Source: Paracyclopina nana (Eukaryota; Arthropoda; Copepoda; Cyclopoida; Cyclopettidae). Taken from it: 64,000 bases of DNA. Position 1 is the first letter of the stretch. Each line of letters begins with the position of its first letter. A program made the position numbers and the translations under genes. Below are positions 10,827 through 23,100 of this stretch, one piece after another. Location of the stretch: contig JAGUCH010000004.1 of the NCBI GenBank assembly GCA_019096065.1, positions 8,494,001 through 8,558,000 on the forward strand. The letters run 5' to 3'. The notes below the pieces were generated by a model, which saw nothing but the letters and a program-made list of their open reading frames with translations, was not told the DNA's origin and searched no databases.

Positions 10827-11532
10827 TTTTCTTTTGAATAAACCACATATGAACTAAGTGAGATAACTTGTGTTAAGTATTTTTAAGGTTGTCACGGAGC
10901 CAGTTATTGCAAATGAAGAGCTTAGTTTAGCAGAGACATCACAAAGTGTAAAAATGTAAGACTAGAGGCTGCTTCACAGCCTGTTATGCTTAACATTAAA
11001 CATGCCTTTTTGCGCCATAAGGCTTCATTTTTTGGCAGCCATACTATGCAAAACTAAGCTTAAAAGATGCAAAAATGCATGATTTTGCCTTGTTCTGCAT
11101 GGCAGGTTGCCACTGAACTCACATGATGATTCATATTTTTCAATACCAAGACACAGTGGGTGAAAAAGCCGTTTCACGCGCATCGGAAAATTGCCCGAAT
11201 TCTCTTTTCACAATCAATTTTCAGTACAGTGCACAGTGGGTTTTTGCCGATTTCACGCGCACGGAAAAAAGTCTGCGATTTGATATAATTTCTTGTGCGC
11301 GTAAAATCGGCTTTTTGATCTACTGTGCAGTGGTGGCAGGTTTCTTCTTTGTCAAATGGCATGAATTCATCAGTGGATGATCTGACCACAATATCTCGAT
11401 TCCTGGGCATCCTAGGAATTTTTGTATGAAGTAAAGAAATAAAGATCTCGCAATTCTAGAGGGGAAATATTAACATACAAAATCCGACCAAGTCAATGCT
11501 TTTGGAGCTAGAAGTTTTTCAAGCAGTAGTTT
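10827..11532. other. Spacer between the convergent transposon genes
   Basis: No gene. It holds a small CACAGTG-ended element (11232-11327) listed separately, and a related half-element starting CACAGTGGG at 11152. Otherwise AT-rich. Confidence 0.5.
11227..11332. mobile_element. Transib-like miniature element, 96 bp, 5-bp target duplication CAGTG
   Basis: Starts CACAGTGGG at 11232 and ends in the near-complement TACTGTG at 11327. The 5-bp duplicate CAGTG lies at 11227-11231 and 11328-11332. Inner arms are complementary (CCGATTTCACGCGCAC against GTGCGCGTAAAATCGG). A second CACAGTGGG end lies at 11152. Termini of this type with 5-bp duplications are the hallmark of Transib elements. It belongs to the same family as 24667-25063. 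Confidence 0.75.
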
Positions 11533-13066
11533 CTATTTGTCTTGGTTTATCAGGTCAGGATACATATTGACAATGAAAGCTATTACATTCATTATGTGAT
11601 CCACATGAACCACAAGATTTTGAGACAAATTCTTCAAAATAGCAAAGTTCTTTAGCCTTGCAATGCACCTTTCTACATGGATCCTAACACTCGCACATTG
11701 ATACCCTTCTTTGTTTTCTTGAGGTGTGAATTGTCTGTTTCCAGACTTGAAAGGAGGCATCACTAAAATGGCTCCTTTATTGTTCAAATCTTGCCTAATC
11801 TTTGGAAACCCTTTGTCTGCAAGGATCACATCTCCTGGTTCAATCAATCTGAGGATTCCAGATTTATTCACAATCTCTGTGTCTGTTGCACGGCCACCAT
11901 GAGCTTTGCTCAAAAAAGTAATTTCCCCACTGGGAGCACAAGCTATCAGAAACTTGACAGTGTAGTGGGCCTTATAGCTGCTGTACATTTGCACTTTTTT
12001 CCTTTGGTTGTCAGGTGTCTCACAAAATATTTCAGTACAGTCTAAGATTGCTCTTGTCTTTGGATAAAGAGCACGAAAACTTGGAGGCATTCTTGAGTCA
12101 ATTGTAGCCCTATCAAACCAAAAAACGCCTTTCTTTGACACATCACCCAAAATGGTCAAGCTTTCGTAGAACCAGCCTGCACTTGTCACTTCATTGATGT
12201 CAAAGAGAGCACTTAAAGCGGAGAAGGACAAGTTGAGCTTCAACTTCATGAGAAAATGAGCTATTTTCTCACTCTTTGAGTGATGTTTAGGTGGCTTTAG
12301 TTTGCCCTCAGCTGCAGCAACAAGGAATCCAAAGAGATTGGATTGAACTCCCATTAATGCCACAAATTGATGCTCTGAGAATTTGCAGAGGTCAATACAG
12401 CCATTGCACATAATGTCATCAGTTTCACATGACTTATTAGAGGATGGCAAATGAGTGGTTGAAGCTGAGGCATTCCTATAGGTCTTGGCAGGAGGGATGC
12501 TAGCCTGGGTAGCTTTTTCAGACTTCATGGGATCCAGAAGATGCCTTGAGTAATCTTCTGATGAAAATATAAGATTATCTTCATAGATGAACAACGATTC
12601 AGTTTGAGTGCTGACAGAATGAAGTCCAGAGTCTTGAGCAGCATAAAAATGGTCCATCAGATCCTACAAAAATAAAGAGGAGGTTAAATTGTTTTCTGAC
12701 TTTCTGGCAAATTACCTCGGCTCTATGAAAGTCCACAGCAGCAGCAGCAACAGAAGGGGGCGGTATGTGTTGCACTTTGGGCACGAAAGGCCTGTGTCTT
12801 GAGCAAAATACTGTTGGCACATAATCCCGTTCATTTCTTGATGGGCTGGGCTTTCCACTGACAAAATGTTCGCTGCAAAGCCTACTTGTTGCTGTTGGAG
12901 CCCACATGCCATCTTTGCGGCTATCGCCATTTCGCACTTTATTTATCGCCAGAGTCCACAGTAACTTCTGTTCTTCATTTCTTGCAGGAAAGCGAAAGTA
13001 ACTTCGATTAACTTTTGCATTGCTTTCAAAGCATCCAGGAACAACACAGTATCCAGTACCAGGCAT
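11533..13066 (-). CDS. THAP-DDE transposase (ISL2EU/DDE_4 type)
   Basis: Two exons, 13066-12716 and 12663-11533, joined across a 52-nt GT-AG intron; about 493 residues. The start is the ATG of MPGTGYCVVPGC at 13066, which puts the THAP zinc finger (C2CH: CVVPGC ... CSEHF, then a conserved P before the C-terminal part) at residues 1-90. The second exon carries a helical region and a DDE nuclease core: the first acidic residue in AILDCTEIF, the second in VILADKGF, the third in RIHVERCIARLK. All catalytic residues are present and the frame is open, so this gene could still be active. An in-frame ATG at 13141 would add 25 residues and is less likely. Confidence 0.9.
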
Positions 13067-13141
13067 TGTGATAATGTTGTCGACGTTATCCAAGGGACAC
13101 GAGTTCAACGCCGGTGTTTTTTTGTTGACATAGATAAGCAA

Positions 13142-13513
13142 GAATCGAAAATAACCCGGAACTATTATTTTTTCATCATTTACTTAAATTCAGTTTTCCA
13201 ATAATAGCTATACAAAATGAAAATTGAAGAGAAAGACTCATGTTACTAATTTAGACACACATTTCATGCAATTTTCAGTTGATGTTACACTTTCTGAGGT
13301 TTTTATCATTATTATTAGCCCCAAATTAAGTATCATGATTCAGTAAACAAAACAATCCTACTCTCGCCAGTTCTTCCCATGTTTTGTCGCAAGTGGTCGT
13401 TGCTTTGTTATGATTTGGTTTTCTATATAGACTATACTTTCAAAAAATGCCACACTCGGCATTGTTTTGACAATAAAAATCCCATTTAGAGTAACGCCGA
13501 AATCAGCGCCATA
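13142..13513. other. AT-rich spacer
   Basis: No gene recognised. It probably contains the right end of the ISL2EU-type transposon, but I could not match it to an end near 8.0-8.3 kb. Confidence 0.4.
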
Positions 13514-14222
13514 TCAGAAAGAGATACTGCTTTGATTTCCCAACAGCAATGATTTTCCGTCAAATGACATCAGAGTAACCAGATTCGCAAGTTTGATCAT
13601 ATATATTGGAGAATCGACTTTATCTGTAAGTGTTTGGCCATTTCCAGGAACGCTTAGCTGTATCATAAAATTTATTCTTAAATTGAAACTTTCAATGAAA
13701 ACCTTAAAAATGTCAAAAATAAATATTAGAGGTACTTGGTCACTTACATTCAAACTATACATGACATTGATCACAAATGGATCATTTCTGAAATGTTTGG
13801 AATGAAAAGTCAGCCCCAGTTTAAACTCAGGCAGCCAGCGCTCAAAAACCATTGTATTCTCTTTTGGAGCGTCCCAAAAAAGAGGCACGCATCCCCTATG
13901 ACTTCACTTAATTTCGCTTCTCTATTAATCTAAGTCTCTGGGTGGTAGATAAACAGATGAGTGTGGTTTACCCTAAGTAACAGTTACTACAGCGAGCTAC
14001 TGTAAGCTGGCTGTGCAGTCTTGGCCTTAGGCCTTTTAACCTAGCTTGGCCACTTGATCTGTTATCAGGCTGACTTAGTTGCTTAGTGGTTTGCTTACCA
14101 AGAGTCGAGGGGCCAATAATAAGTTTGCTCCGTGCCTCTCCATTGTTGACCGAAGACGGCAAATGAGCCTGACAAAGTGGCCCAAAAGCAAAAAATACAG
14201 CTAAGTAGCACAACTTGGCCAT
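13514..14222 (-). CDS. Small secreted protein, distantly galectin-like
   Basis: Three exons 14222-13972, 13895-13748 and 13702-13514, with introns of 76 and 45 nt, give 195 residues; all splice phases agree. The first 19 residues (MAKLCYLAVFFAFGPLCQA) are a clear signal peptide; an upstream in-frame ATG at 14249 would put nine residues before it. A Ser/Gln/Arg-rich linker follows, then about 110 residues with beta-strand character (FKLGLTFHSKHF ... FNLRINFMIQLSV.GNGQTL). This recalls a galectin sandwich, but the usual sugar-contact HxNxR and WxxE motifs are not intact. Gene model is good; family is tentative. It lies 180 bp downstream of the mosaic protease, same strand. Confidence 0.6.
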
Positions 14223-14404
14223 TTTATCGAAATATCGCCTGAGTAGCATGATTTGCGCAACTAGGTTCTGTATATTTCCTCCCCATCAGTATGGCCCGCA
14301 AAAAACGCAAGATAAAGATTTATCGAGGATGAGTTGAGCGCTGCTGAAATTGATTGATAAACGTAGGTGTATGCGTGCAATTTGTATTTGCAATTACATT
14401 CTAT

Positions 14405-17400
14405 TTAAATAGCCATTTTCTCATTGATCCAATCGAGATAGTCGGCCACTTTAGTGTAGACGCCGGGCCTGTTGGGCCTACCGCAACCATATCCCCAGCT
14501 TGTGAGGCCGAATACGGCTTGCCTGCCCCGAATGTCGCACATGAGGCCGCCGCCGGAGTCTCCTTGGCAAGTGTCGACGCCACCCTCCAAGTATCCGGCG
14601 CAGAACATGCCCGCGCTCAACTTCTTGGGCCCGTAGATGTGTGGTGCCATGCAGAGTCCCGTGTCCAAGTAGGGAATGGCCGCGGACTGGAGGTATCGCG
14701 TGTAGCCGGGCTCTCTGGGTCCCAGGGATCCCCAACCGGTGACAGAGCAGTTCAAATGCTCTCCATACGCCACGTTTGCGTAGGGAAGACAGGCGGGGCT
14801 CACTCGATCTCCGAAAAGCACGCGTCCTTTCACCTTGAGCATGGCGATGTCATTGTTCAAGTAGACACCGACGTTGTATTGCTCGTGGAAATGGACGGCT
14901 TCAACCTCCAAGGTTTGCTCCTGGATGTCCGCCACCTGGACTAGTAAATGCGCGGCGTTGTGCATACTCAACATATGCGAGGAATTCGTACGTACCTGCA
15001 TGTCCCAATCCCCAATGCGAATCCTGTAGACGTCTTTTGGATAGTCCTCCATGCAGTGGGCTACTGTCAGCACGTGAAACTCGGACAAAAGCACGCCGCC
15101 GCACCAGTGAAAGCTCTTGGCGGAGCCCTGGAGACGGATGGAGACGGCCCAAGGGCTGGTACCAGGCGGTGCCTGCAGGCCTCCCGCAATCCTAGCCACC
15201 GGTACTGCCGGCCGATTGGGCACGGCAGCAAGGCCGCATTCATGGCTGGCCTTCGCCAATGCTCCGCCAGACACCGGCTTGCTATTCGGGATGCACTCGA
15301 TGCCGACGTCTTCGAGGTGCTTGCACTTGAAGGTGGGAGCCCACGGCTCGGACGCGCAGTCCCGCAGGCTTCGCTCTTGGCCGCCACACACAATCGAGTG
15401 TATCCAGATGGGTCCGGAGCCCGGCGAGAAGGCGGCCTCGGCATGTATGACGGGCGTGCTGGCCTCAAAGCCGAGCATCCTACACACCACTTGGCCCTCC
15501 TCCTCGCCGAAATTGTCGTCGCACACGGTCCCCCACGTCCCCTTGTACTTGAGCTCGACGCGACCCGTGGTGGCGTTGTTGCCGTCCGCCAGTCGGATCT
15601 CGACGGGCGACTCGCAAAGCAGAGGCTCCTCGTCGGAACCATCGGCGCAGTCGGCGGCATCGTTGCAGACAAATTCCAGCGAGATGCACTCGCCACTTTC
15701 GCATCGCCAGTGCTGCTGCAGCAACCGAAACACTGAAGCATTGGCTACCTAGCTAAGGCCTACGCACGTACCTCGTTCTCGCAAATTTCCTCCTCGATTA
15801 TACAGATGACGCCGGCCCATTCGGAGGGCCGGCAATCGTGCTTCGTCCATGGGCCGAATGTGCATTCCAAAATGGAACTTTCGCCCCCCTTGCAGTGGAG
15901 ATCGTCCAGAAGGATGTCGCCCTCGCCATGACCGAGGTAGGAGCCGATCAATGCTTCTCTGGCTCCCAACCGGTATCCCGCCATCCTGCACACCACGTGG
16001 GCCTCCTCGAGACCGAAGCCATCATCGCAGACGCCTGAAAGAGGCAGAGTCGCACGCAGCTCTTTTGGGACGTCCTGCAGTGGCTCTCACCTCCGAACGG
16101 GTGGTCGTACGCCTTGACCTCCACGTAGCCCTGGTTCGGTGACGTGCCCCCCACCAGCCTCACCGTCACGTTTGCCTGGACCGGGCAATCCTTTTCGTCT
16201 GTGCGGTCGCGCAGGTCGCCGCAATCTAGCTTGCCATCGCACACCTTACTTGCGTCCAAGCACTTGCCGCTTTTGCAGCGCAGCGCCGGCTCGCAAGTCA
16301 GCGCGGTCTTGGCAGCCTCGTAGTAGTCCCATTGAGCATCTTCGCCGAGCATTCCCGTCAGCCCGACGTTCGCCTCGTTGAGGACGCACAGTCGTTTCGC
16401 CGCGTGATAGTTGAAGGAGCGACACTCGAACGAACGGGCTTTCGAGCAATGGAGGGCGCATGCTTTTGGGGTCGTCTGCAGCCATCGCTCAAGGTACGGG
16501 ACGTCGAGCCGCCTCTTGGCCCACTTCACGTAAGCGGACAAGCCAGCCACATCGTCGCAGCTGGTCTCATCGGCGCCATTGGAGCAGTCTCGCTGACCGT
16601 CGCATACGTAGGCCGACAAAATGCACTCACTGGGATCGGTCTTGCACTGGTACTCGTCAGCCGCGCACTTGAGTGACTTGAGGACCACGTCGCTCTCTCC
16701 TCCCGATGATGCATGCATCTCGTCGCATTTTGGAAGGTCGCAGTAGTCAAACTCTCCGTTGGCCACCATGCACCACGGCGCCACGTCTCCATCGGGGTTG
16801 CGGCAAAAGTTGTTGCCTGTCAGGTTGCCCAGCTTTCCAATCTTCTCCCGGTCCAACACTATGGTGAGGTAAGGCGAGTCCCACGGCTCACATTGAACAC
16901 CCGACTCGCCCCGATTGGCATGACCTCGGTACGACTCGCCATTGCCTACTATGCAGCCTATCTCGTTCTGAGGTCTCTCGCAGATGAACGGAAGCCTCGT
17001 ATCTAGGTCTTCAAGCGTCCAAAAGTAGTAATCGATGAGCCTTTCAAACTTCGTAGGGCCAGGTTGGCTGCTGAATTCGTACTTTCTCTTGAGGGAGACG
17101 CCCATGTCACCCGCTAATGACATGGACCCCATTTTGCGCTCACCGTTCCATCCGGGCCACCAGTTGTGGAAGGAGAGCCTCGACTGTGAAGACGCGTGCC
17201 AAAGGGTAGTGCTTTTTCTTGCAGTCCGCGTCGCTCTTGCCCCTGTCCATGCTTGAGCGAGTATACCGGGTGAAGAATGACTGTGCAAGAGGAGCTCCGA
17301 CAGCAGATCATTCTCGTCCTGATCATTGATCTCTACCAGTCTCTTCTCCTGAGACTTGCACGCCTCGGCTGCTTCCGAAAAGGACGACCGATCAAAATGT

Positions 17401-19268
17401 ACTGAGTAGCACGACTTTCTCCATGGGACCTCGTTGTCTTTGCAAAAGGCATAAGTATCATGCACGCACGTAATGGCAACGATTGAAGTTTGAGAATTGC
17501 ATTGCTCAGCCCTATTTTTGTAACGAATCTGGCACTTTTCTAGCCTGCTTTCGTGACCGAGACACTCAACTCGCTCTGTCATCTTTCTCTCTTCATCGAT
17601 GGGTCCGAAGATGAGGCCTTGGGTCGTCGATCTCACGCCTCTACCAAAGCCTAGCTGTTTGCACACTAAATTAGCTTCCTCTAAAGTCCAGGAGCTGGAA
17701 TCGCACACAAAGCCCCACTGGTACCCCCGATACATTTCTAGGTAGCCTGAAAAAGGCGAATTTCCTCCGCGCAGTCGTATCATTTGTCCTAAAATTATTT
17801 TGTTAAACCAAATTTTTAAACGATTGTAATAAAAGCGACCCGTTACCTGAAGGAGGTGACGAATAAACCAAGTTCACCATCGCCTTTGACGATCGATGCG
17901 TCAGATGAATGCTTCCGATTTGCTCATTGCTAGCGTTCTCAGATATATTTGTATGCTCTCTAGAAGCATAGATTATTGTTGGACCGACCAAAGCTTGTGG
18001 TTTGCAATTTGCCTTAGAAGGCCAATCACACACTGAATTTACAGCGTTGAAATGAGTACCAGGTCCACAACTTTGGATAACAGGCGTGCCCTTCCAGCAA
18101 TTTGCAAACTTGGTGCAATCGTAAGGCACTGGCCTTAACCCCGTAAACTCACTAGGGCACAATTCGCTTGAGGACTTAGCATCTTTCTGTTCAATTTTAA
18201 TAGGCTGAAATTCGGAATCCCTACAGCAAGTTTCGCTGTGTATCGGACACGTCTTGAGCCAAGGCTGGAAAATGCTAGAAGAATTTTTGACAGGATCTCG
18301 GAAGGCTGGACCCTGCTGAGGCTGCCTCTTGGCCCCAGAGTAAAATTTTCCACCCATACATTTCCAATCTGGAACACATACGTACCCCAAGTGGCTAAAA
18401 TCTTTACATTCAAGTAAGTCAAAATTGGTTTTTTGCATAACTTCATTCTTGACTGCTTTATATGCTTGATTGGATTTACATCTTTGCTCCATCTCAATAT
18501 CCCAATAGCCAACACATTTTCCAGAAGATGGGTTAAAAACGAAATTTGGTGGATAGCATGAAAGTAATTCTGCTGATGTGTCCCAACAGTCCACAAATTT
18601 GTGACAGTCCGGCTCAAAAACATTTTTTCCTGGCAAATACTATTTTTGTTCAGATTTGGAAGCTCATAGCCTATTACCTCTAGATGTGCGGCAGTAACTT
18701 TGTAATGGAATCTTATTGGTATTACCATTTCTTGAGATATCCTTTTTACACTTTTCTTTCATCCCAGGCTCCCATGACCACCGACATTGCCCAGAAATTG
18801 CGTCATAAACCAAAGAAGAGGGATTACAAGTCTTTAAAACGACAGCGGAATCCCAGCAATCAACAAATTTATGACAATCTTGATCATAAGCGTTTGTCCC
18901 TCTTGGTTTGATGCAATAATCTTTCAAAACCTTGTGGACTTCTAGTGAACAATTGAAAATTATTAAAAACGCTACTTACAAAATTTTTAAAGAAATGTTT
19001 TACTTTTTGTTTCCGATTTTTCTTCATTTGGTTGCTCAAATGCTTTCAAATTGTTTTTGCTTGACGTTATTTTCCCCAGAAATCCAAAGAGATTAAAATC
19101 TTCTTCATCTATGGTGAGCTTTCGAAATTTATAATTTTGTGTGTTTTTATATCTAACTTTTGCCGATATAATGGCTAAAAAAAGCAACAAAATGAAAATA
19201 AAAACAGTTTCTTGCTTCTTCATTTTGTTTTCATAAACTAAAAACTTGTTGTAAAGAGTAAAGTTCAT
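14405..19268 (-). CDS. Mosaic secreted trypsin-like protease (Tequila/neurotrypsin-type)
   Basis: Exons complement(14405..15715, 15772..16034, 16091..17788, 17847..18629, 18678..18941, 19004..19268), introns 48-62 nt, 1,527 residues. Order: signal peptide (MKKQETVFIFILLLFLAIISA; that ATG at 19223 is an alternative start), chitin-binding peritrophin-A domains near 95-150 and 178-225, a Cys-rich clip-like knot near 245-310, a third peritrophin-A near 330-385, SRCR 439-545, C-type lectin 550-715, kringle 725-800 (NNFCRNPDGDVAPWC), LDLa, PAN/apple 862-945, LDLa, SRCR about 990-1090, LDLa, SRCR 1128-1235, trypsin from about 1265. The cleavage site RIAGG, catalytic His (VAHC), Asp (NNDIAML) and Ser (GDSGG) are present; Asp in VDTCQGDSGG predicts Arg/Lys specificity. 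CBM14+LDLa+SRCR+trypsin is the arthropod Tequila layout; kringle+SRCR is neurotrypsin-like; having lectin and PAN as well is unusual. Confidence 0.9.
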
Positions 19269-20141
19269 TATTTTGTATCAAAACAAGACTGAAAATCTAT
19301 TTTTTTAAGAAAAGTAGCTAGATAAAAAATCTTATTTTTGCTTTTTTTTCTTCATAGTGAGAATAGGAAAAAACACAGGATAGAATAGAACATCTCATCT
19401 GTTTTCATTTTTAGCGGTCTGTTATTTCAACTTTTCCATTTTAAAATTTGGCAGAAGTCCTCCTTTTAAAGACTAAATTGGAATGTTTTTTACATAAACC
19501 TTAGGTACCAACAAAATTTACTTTAATTTTGACAATTTTATCATCACATTAGGGAAATAGTGTTTCCATGTGTTCCTGATTTATTGTTCCTGAGGCTCTA
19601 TAATACTTTATCCTTTTTTATAAAATATTACAAAGGGCCTTACTCCAAAAATGATCCAATTGACAATTGGAAGTTTCAAATACATATTTTTGGTTCGTTC
19701 TCTTTGGCACCCAATTTCGGTAATTCTTGTATTTTCAATTTTATTCTTATTTTTTTTTTATTGAAATGAAGAATAAATTTACTTCACTTGGTGAACTGCC
19801 ATAAGCTGATTTATGCCTAAATCTTTTTTTATTGAAACAGTGAAGGAGACCCAGAGTTTTACATTTAGATAGTTGTGCATTCATGAATTTTTATATATTT
19901 TTTGATTTTTAATTGACAAAAAATACCATTGTAATTTAAACAGTTAAAGACGCAAAGTCTTTTCAATGTTCGCCTTTTTATGCAAAATCAATAGCCTAGT
20001 TCAAAAGAAAATATATTTTGTAAACTGAAAATTAAATCTAAACACAGAAATTGTTGAATCTATACCCAAGAAAGAAGTTATTCTAGTTTTCAGTTGCTTT
20101 TTCGTAAATTGAATACTAGTTGTAGCTTTTTTTCAGAAAAT
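19269..20141. promoter_or_regulatory. AT-rich divergent intergenic region between the mosaic protease and the SVEP1-like gene
   Basis: The two genes start on opposite strands 873 bp apart. The region is very AT-rich with many T-runs and no open frame of note. It should contain both promoters; no individual site is distinctive enough to call. Confidence 0.5.
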
Positions 20142-23100
20142 ATGTTTGGCTTTAAACTTTTTCTTTGTTTAAGCTTCTTCTTTTTGGTAGTGCAATGCAT
20201 TAAAATACCAAGAAGTGAATATAAAAAACAAGTACATTCGTTAAGAGGAAAATTTCAAAAATTAAAAATTGATAGGCTCAGTGTCTCATTCAGGCAAACA
20301 ATATCCAAAATAATGAAGAAGAAAGAATCCGATGTGATATTTCTTATTGACTCGAGTGCATCTGTTGGACAAAATAACTTTCAAATTGAAATAAAGTTTG
20401 TGAAAAAGGTAAGATTTTTTTTAGTTACTAAAATATGTTTAATAGTCTTGTTCTAGTTATTGATGAATTTTGACATTTCTTTAACAAAAACAAGAATTGT
20501 TCTCATAACGTACAGCTCAGAAGACACTGTTTTGCGACAAATTAATCAATTTGACGAAAAAAGTGCATTTAACAAGTGTACTCTCTTTGAATTGGACCTT
20601 CCATCTGTCACTTACATTTCTGGTGGTACATTTACACTAGGAGCGCTCAATGAAGCCTTAGACGCTTTAAAGGTATGTTGTGGAAAAACTTTCAAGTTCA
20701 CCTGAAACGTGTTAGGGAGTAATGGGAGTTTCAAGCGGAATTGTAGTTCGCCTTTTTGAGATGTTTTAGGTGAACTTGTAGTTTTTTCGACAACAAAGGT
20801 AAAAATCTTTTTTAAAATTTTTGTTTTGCTTTTTTTAACTCTAAAAAATTTGCTTTTAAACGCTCAACATGATTTTATATTGATGTAATCCAAAGTATTT
20901 ATGTTTAATTGGTTTTTCTCCTTATTCTTTGATTTTTTTTTAATTGATATCATTATCATCGTTATTCTTACATAAAAATGGTTTTTTTTCTTCTTATCAC
21001 TTCACTAAAGTACGCTTTTTACATATTTAAAAAAAATTAAAACGGTTTTTGCATGCTAGAAGCACTTTGCACTACAACTGTCTCAAATTTTATTAGCAAG
21101 TTATGATTTTAAAGAGAGTTTTTATAGTAATACAAGAAAAAAATATATGCCACAACGTGTTAATAATTTATTAAAAATTGAGATCTGAAGTCGTTAAGAT
21201 ACATTATTTTCTATTCTATAGAAATACATCCAACAAATGTAATGATAACTGCAGAAAGAAAAATAGGAAATAGGAAAATTGCGTCCATTTCCTTTTTTAA
21301 TAAATTTTTAGGCATTTTGCGCGCGTTTTTCTCTGAAAAGAACTTAAAAACCCCTTATAGAATCAAAAGAGCATATTTTTTTTTTATTTACAAATCGCTA
21401 GAATGGGGAGGTTTTGAGGAAAACCACAACAGGGAGGTATGGAGATATGTAGTGCCAAAATATGCATTCTGACTGTTCAAAATTGGACGGTACGGAAATC
21501 TAAACTTTTTGTCACATATTCAATAAATACAGGACTTTTAAATGATATTGTTGGAAAGATTGAGCCTTTTTCCATCTTTTTTGTAAAAGTAGAAAAAATC
21601 AATTGAAAGAGGAATAAACCGGAAAAATTCAATTTTCCCAAGGCAACCCAGAAAATTCTATAAATTCAGAAAATTCTGGTCATTACAGCAAATTGCTTAT
21701 GGTATTGATAATCTCTCAATTTTGCAGGATGTTAGTGATGTTCGTGATAGTAATAAAACAAAGGGGTAGAGCTAGAAGTTTTTTAAAATTTTATGATATC
21801 GGAAGCAATAGCACAAGATTTTGAAATAAACGCCATGCAAATCCCCAAAAAGTAAGATTGTAGAATGTGTTTAACTTTTGGGTGAAAGAACTATGAAGAT
21901 ACAAAACGCTATAACAGCATTAAAATATTGTGTTCTATTTTTTTTTAACTAATTTCATACTTTTAATTTTTTCTTTCAGCTGTCAATAGCTTATTGTAGC
22001 ATAAGTCTTTTAAAAGTAATTGTTGGTCAAAAGAATTGATTGTCAAGCAATAACTTTTCTGTGTTTGAAGCTGGCGCTTCACATTGACTTGAGAGAAAAC
22101 CTAACCTAGACTTAGTCAACCACCATTTTCTGAATGCTTGTCTCAAGGGTTCGTTTAAGGGTCGTTAAAAAATCCTGGCCTGGCGCTTCCCATAACATAA
22201 AAATTTGAAAAACTTCTAGCTCAGTACCGCTTCGTTTTATAGGTATCATGCACTTTGATAACCCCAATTAAAATTAAAAGATGTAACTTTTTTAATTTCA
22301 TAAGGAAGTTGCCAGGATGACCAGGAAAAGAGATACAAAGGGACAATTTTCCAAGAAGCAAAACATTTGAAGCAATTTGATATAAAGTTTGTCACTCTGT
22401 ATCTCCCTTCCTGGTCGTTCTAGCGATTTGCTTATAAAATAAAAAACGTTAGCCCTTTTGATTTTATGTGGGGTAATAGAAGCTCAACTTATCGAAAAAA
22501 GCATGTGGAAGGGAGCTAGAGGTTTTTTAAAATTTTATGTTATGGAAAGCGCCAGGCCAGGATTTTAAAATTACCACCAAACGAACCCTTGAGACATAAG
22601 CTTTCAGAAAATATATTGGTTTAGGGGTGGTAGACGAAGTCTAGGTTAGGTTTTCTCTCAAGTCAATGTGGCTTATGAATTTGTTGTTCTTGTTCAGAGA
22701 ACCAAAACATGTATCTAGCTTATCTAAACAGCATTTTGAGCGCTAACTACATATTTTATCTTATATCTAGATCGTTTAATTATAGAATTTTATCTCTCAA
22801 AAAATATTTTTGCTGACTTATGCACAGAATCTATACGATTGTTTATGCTTACATTTTTAGAGCTCTCGGAAATACACCTTTAAGTGCATTTTTTTGTTTA
22901 CTGATGGATTTTCAAATGGAGGAGATCCTCGTCCCGTTGCAGAAAATTTAAAAAAGCAAAATGTTACGATTGTGACGTTTGGAATAAAAAATGGAAATAT
23001 AAGAGAACTTATAGACATGGCATCTGAACCAAAGGAATTACATAGCTTTATTTTGGAGTCTTTCTCAGAATTTGATTCACTAGCAAGAAAAAGTCTTCAC

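Larger units (their letters stand above)
8200..13141. mobile_element. ISL2EU-type DNA transposon (two genes, ends not defined)
   Basis: Two convergent genes form one autonomous element: a SWIM zinc finger plus YqaJ-type nuclease gene on the plus strand and a THAP-DDE transposase on the minus strand. This gene pair is known from ISL2EU transposons of animals. I could not find terminal inverted repeats, so the boundaries given are minimal. The transposase frame is intact, but the nuclease gene carries an inserted element (8604-9662) and an in-frame TAG (10749-10751), so the copy is probably no longer fully autonomous. Confidence 0.75.

Noticed and set aside
14948-15736. 262-codon plus-strand frame opposite the protease exon
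   Set aside because: Shadow of the SRCR/trypsin coding exon; the real frame has all family motifs.
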